From Burkholderiales bacterium (GTDB lineage Bacteria; Pseudomonadota; Gammaproteobacteria; Burkholderiales; Thiobacteraceae): a stretch of 57,161 nucleotides of DNA. Below, piece after piece: positions 57,068 to 57,161 of this stretch. The stretch spans positions 1-57,161 of the forward strand of contig JAIMAL010000017.1 of the NCBI GenBank assembly GCA_023511995.1. Reading direction: 5' to 3'. The notes below the pieces were generated by a model. The model ran no database searches. It saw nothing but the letters and a program-made list of their open reading frames with translations, and was not told the origin of the DNA. Numbering within the stretch: position 1 is the stretch's first letter; every line of letters begins with the position of its first letter. A program made the translations under genes and the position numbers.

Positions 57068-57100
57068 ATGACCAATCTGGGTTTAACCCAGATTTGTCAT
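57068..57100. repeat. 33-bp near-perfect palindrome
   Basis: The inner arms AATCTGGGTT and AACCCAGATT flank a single T, and the outer arms ATGAC and GTCAT continue the pairing with one mismatch. This gives 16-bp arms with one C/T mismatch. The site has no T-run on its right side. It could be an extragenic palindrome, an insertion-element end, or a regulatory site of a gene outside the window. Confidence 0.75.
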
Positions 57101-57161
57101 TAGGGCGCGCGATGATGGCGAGCCGGGTTTCGAGCAGATTCGCGCACGGGCGACGAGCCCA

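Overview
The window is a dense, high-G+C stretch (about two-thirds G+C by eye) of a proteobacterial chromosome, most likely a betaproteobacterium related to Thiobacillus and the Hydrogenophilales. The reasons are gene content and order: a betaproteobacterial proteasome homologue (BPH), System I cytochrome c maturation, PilU, RibBX, MnmC, NnrS, and the recX-recA-alaS block. Nearly all of it is core chromosome. I see no tRNA, rRNA, CRISPR array, prophage or transposase.

Layout. 1-2.6 kb: the argG tail, BPH, yajQ, a DJ-1 family gene and a nitroreductase. 2.6-3.3 kb: a sparse stretch with paired hairpins and two small proteins. 3.3-5.4 kb: pilU with an unknown coiled-coil protein, leftward. 5.7-8.8 kb: an Atm1-type ABC exporter, a thioredoxin, and hda. 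8.9-15.2 kb: purM, purN, two tandem DUF3108 proteins, an AI-2E family permease, an rRNA methyltransferase and a secreted PLD-like protein. 15.2-18.3 kb: an MscS channel, a desaturase, and rpmB-rpmG leftward. 18.3-25.1 kb: a complete ccmABCDEFGHI operon for cytochrome c maturation. 25.1-29.3 kb: radC, coaBC, dut and a diguanylate cyclase. 29.3-35.7 kb: two unknown genes, a LexA-like repressor, nrtR-nadA, a membrane-anchored protein, an EAL/HDOD protein and NnrS. 35.7-41.8 kb: mnmC, alaS, recX and recA, leftward. 42.0-42.9 kb: a WYL regulator of the CapW/BrxR type, divergent from recA. 43.0-51.4 kb: a long leftward cluster glyA-nrdR-ribD-ribE-ribBX-ribH-nusB-(alpha/beta hydrolase)-thiL-pgpA-pncC. 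51.4-57 kb: a K+ channel-like protein, TRAP permeases dctQM with a convergent dctP, and pmbA. A long palindrome lies at the right edge.

The genes suggest a respiratory bacterium that makes c-type cytochromes, uses type IV pili and c-di-GMP signalling, and responds to nitric oxide. The most interesting regulatory features are three self-contained units. The first is the recA/WYL divergent promoter region with TGTCA repeats. The second is a LexA-family gene whose promoter carries a perfect ATCGAAC-N4-GTTCGAT palindrome, resembling the Gram-positive SOS box. The third is an nrtR-nadA operon with a 21-bp palindrome lying within its -35/-10 region. BPH is the least understood enzyme here. I found no clearly new multi-gene system. 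The strongest candidate for something undescribed is the WYL regulator coupled to recA without any nearby phage-defence genes.
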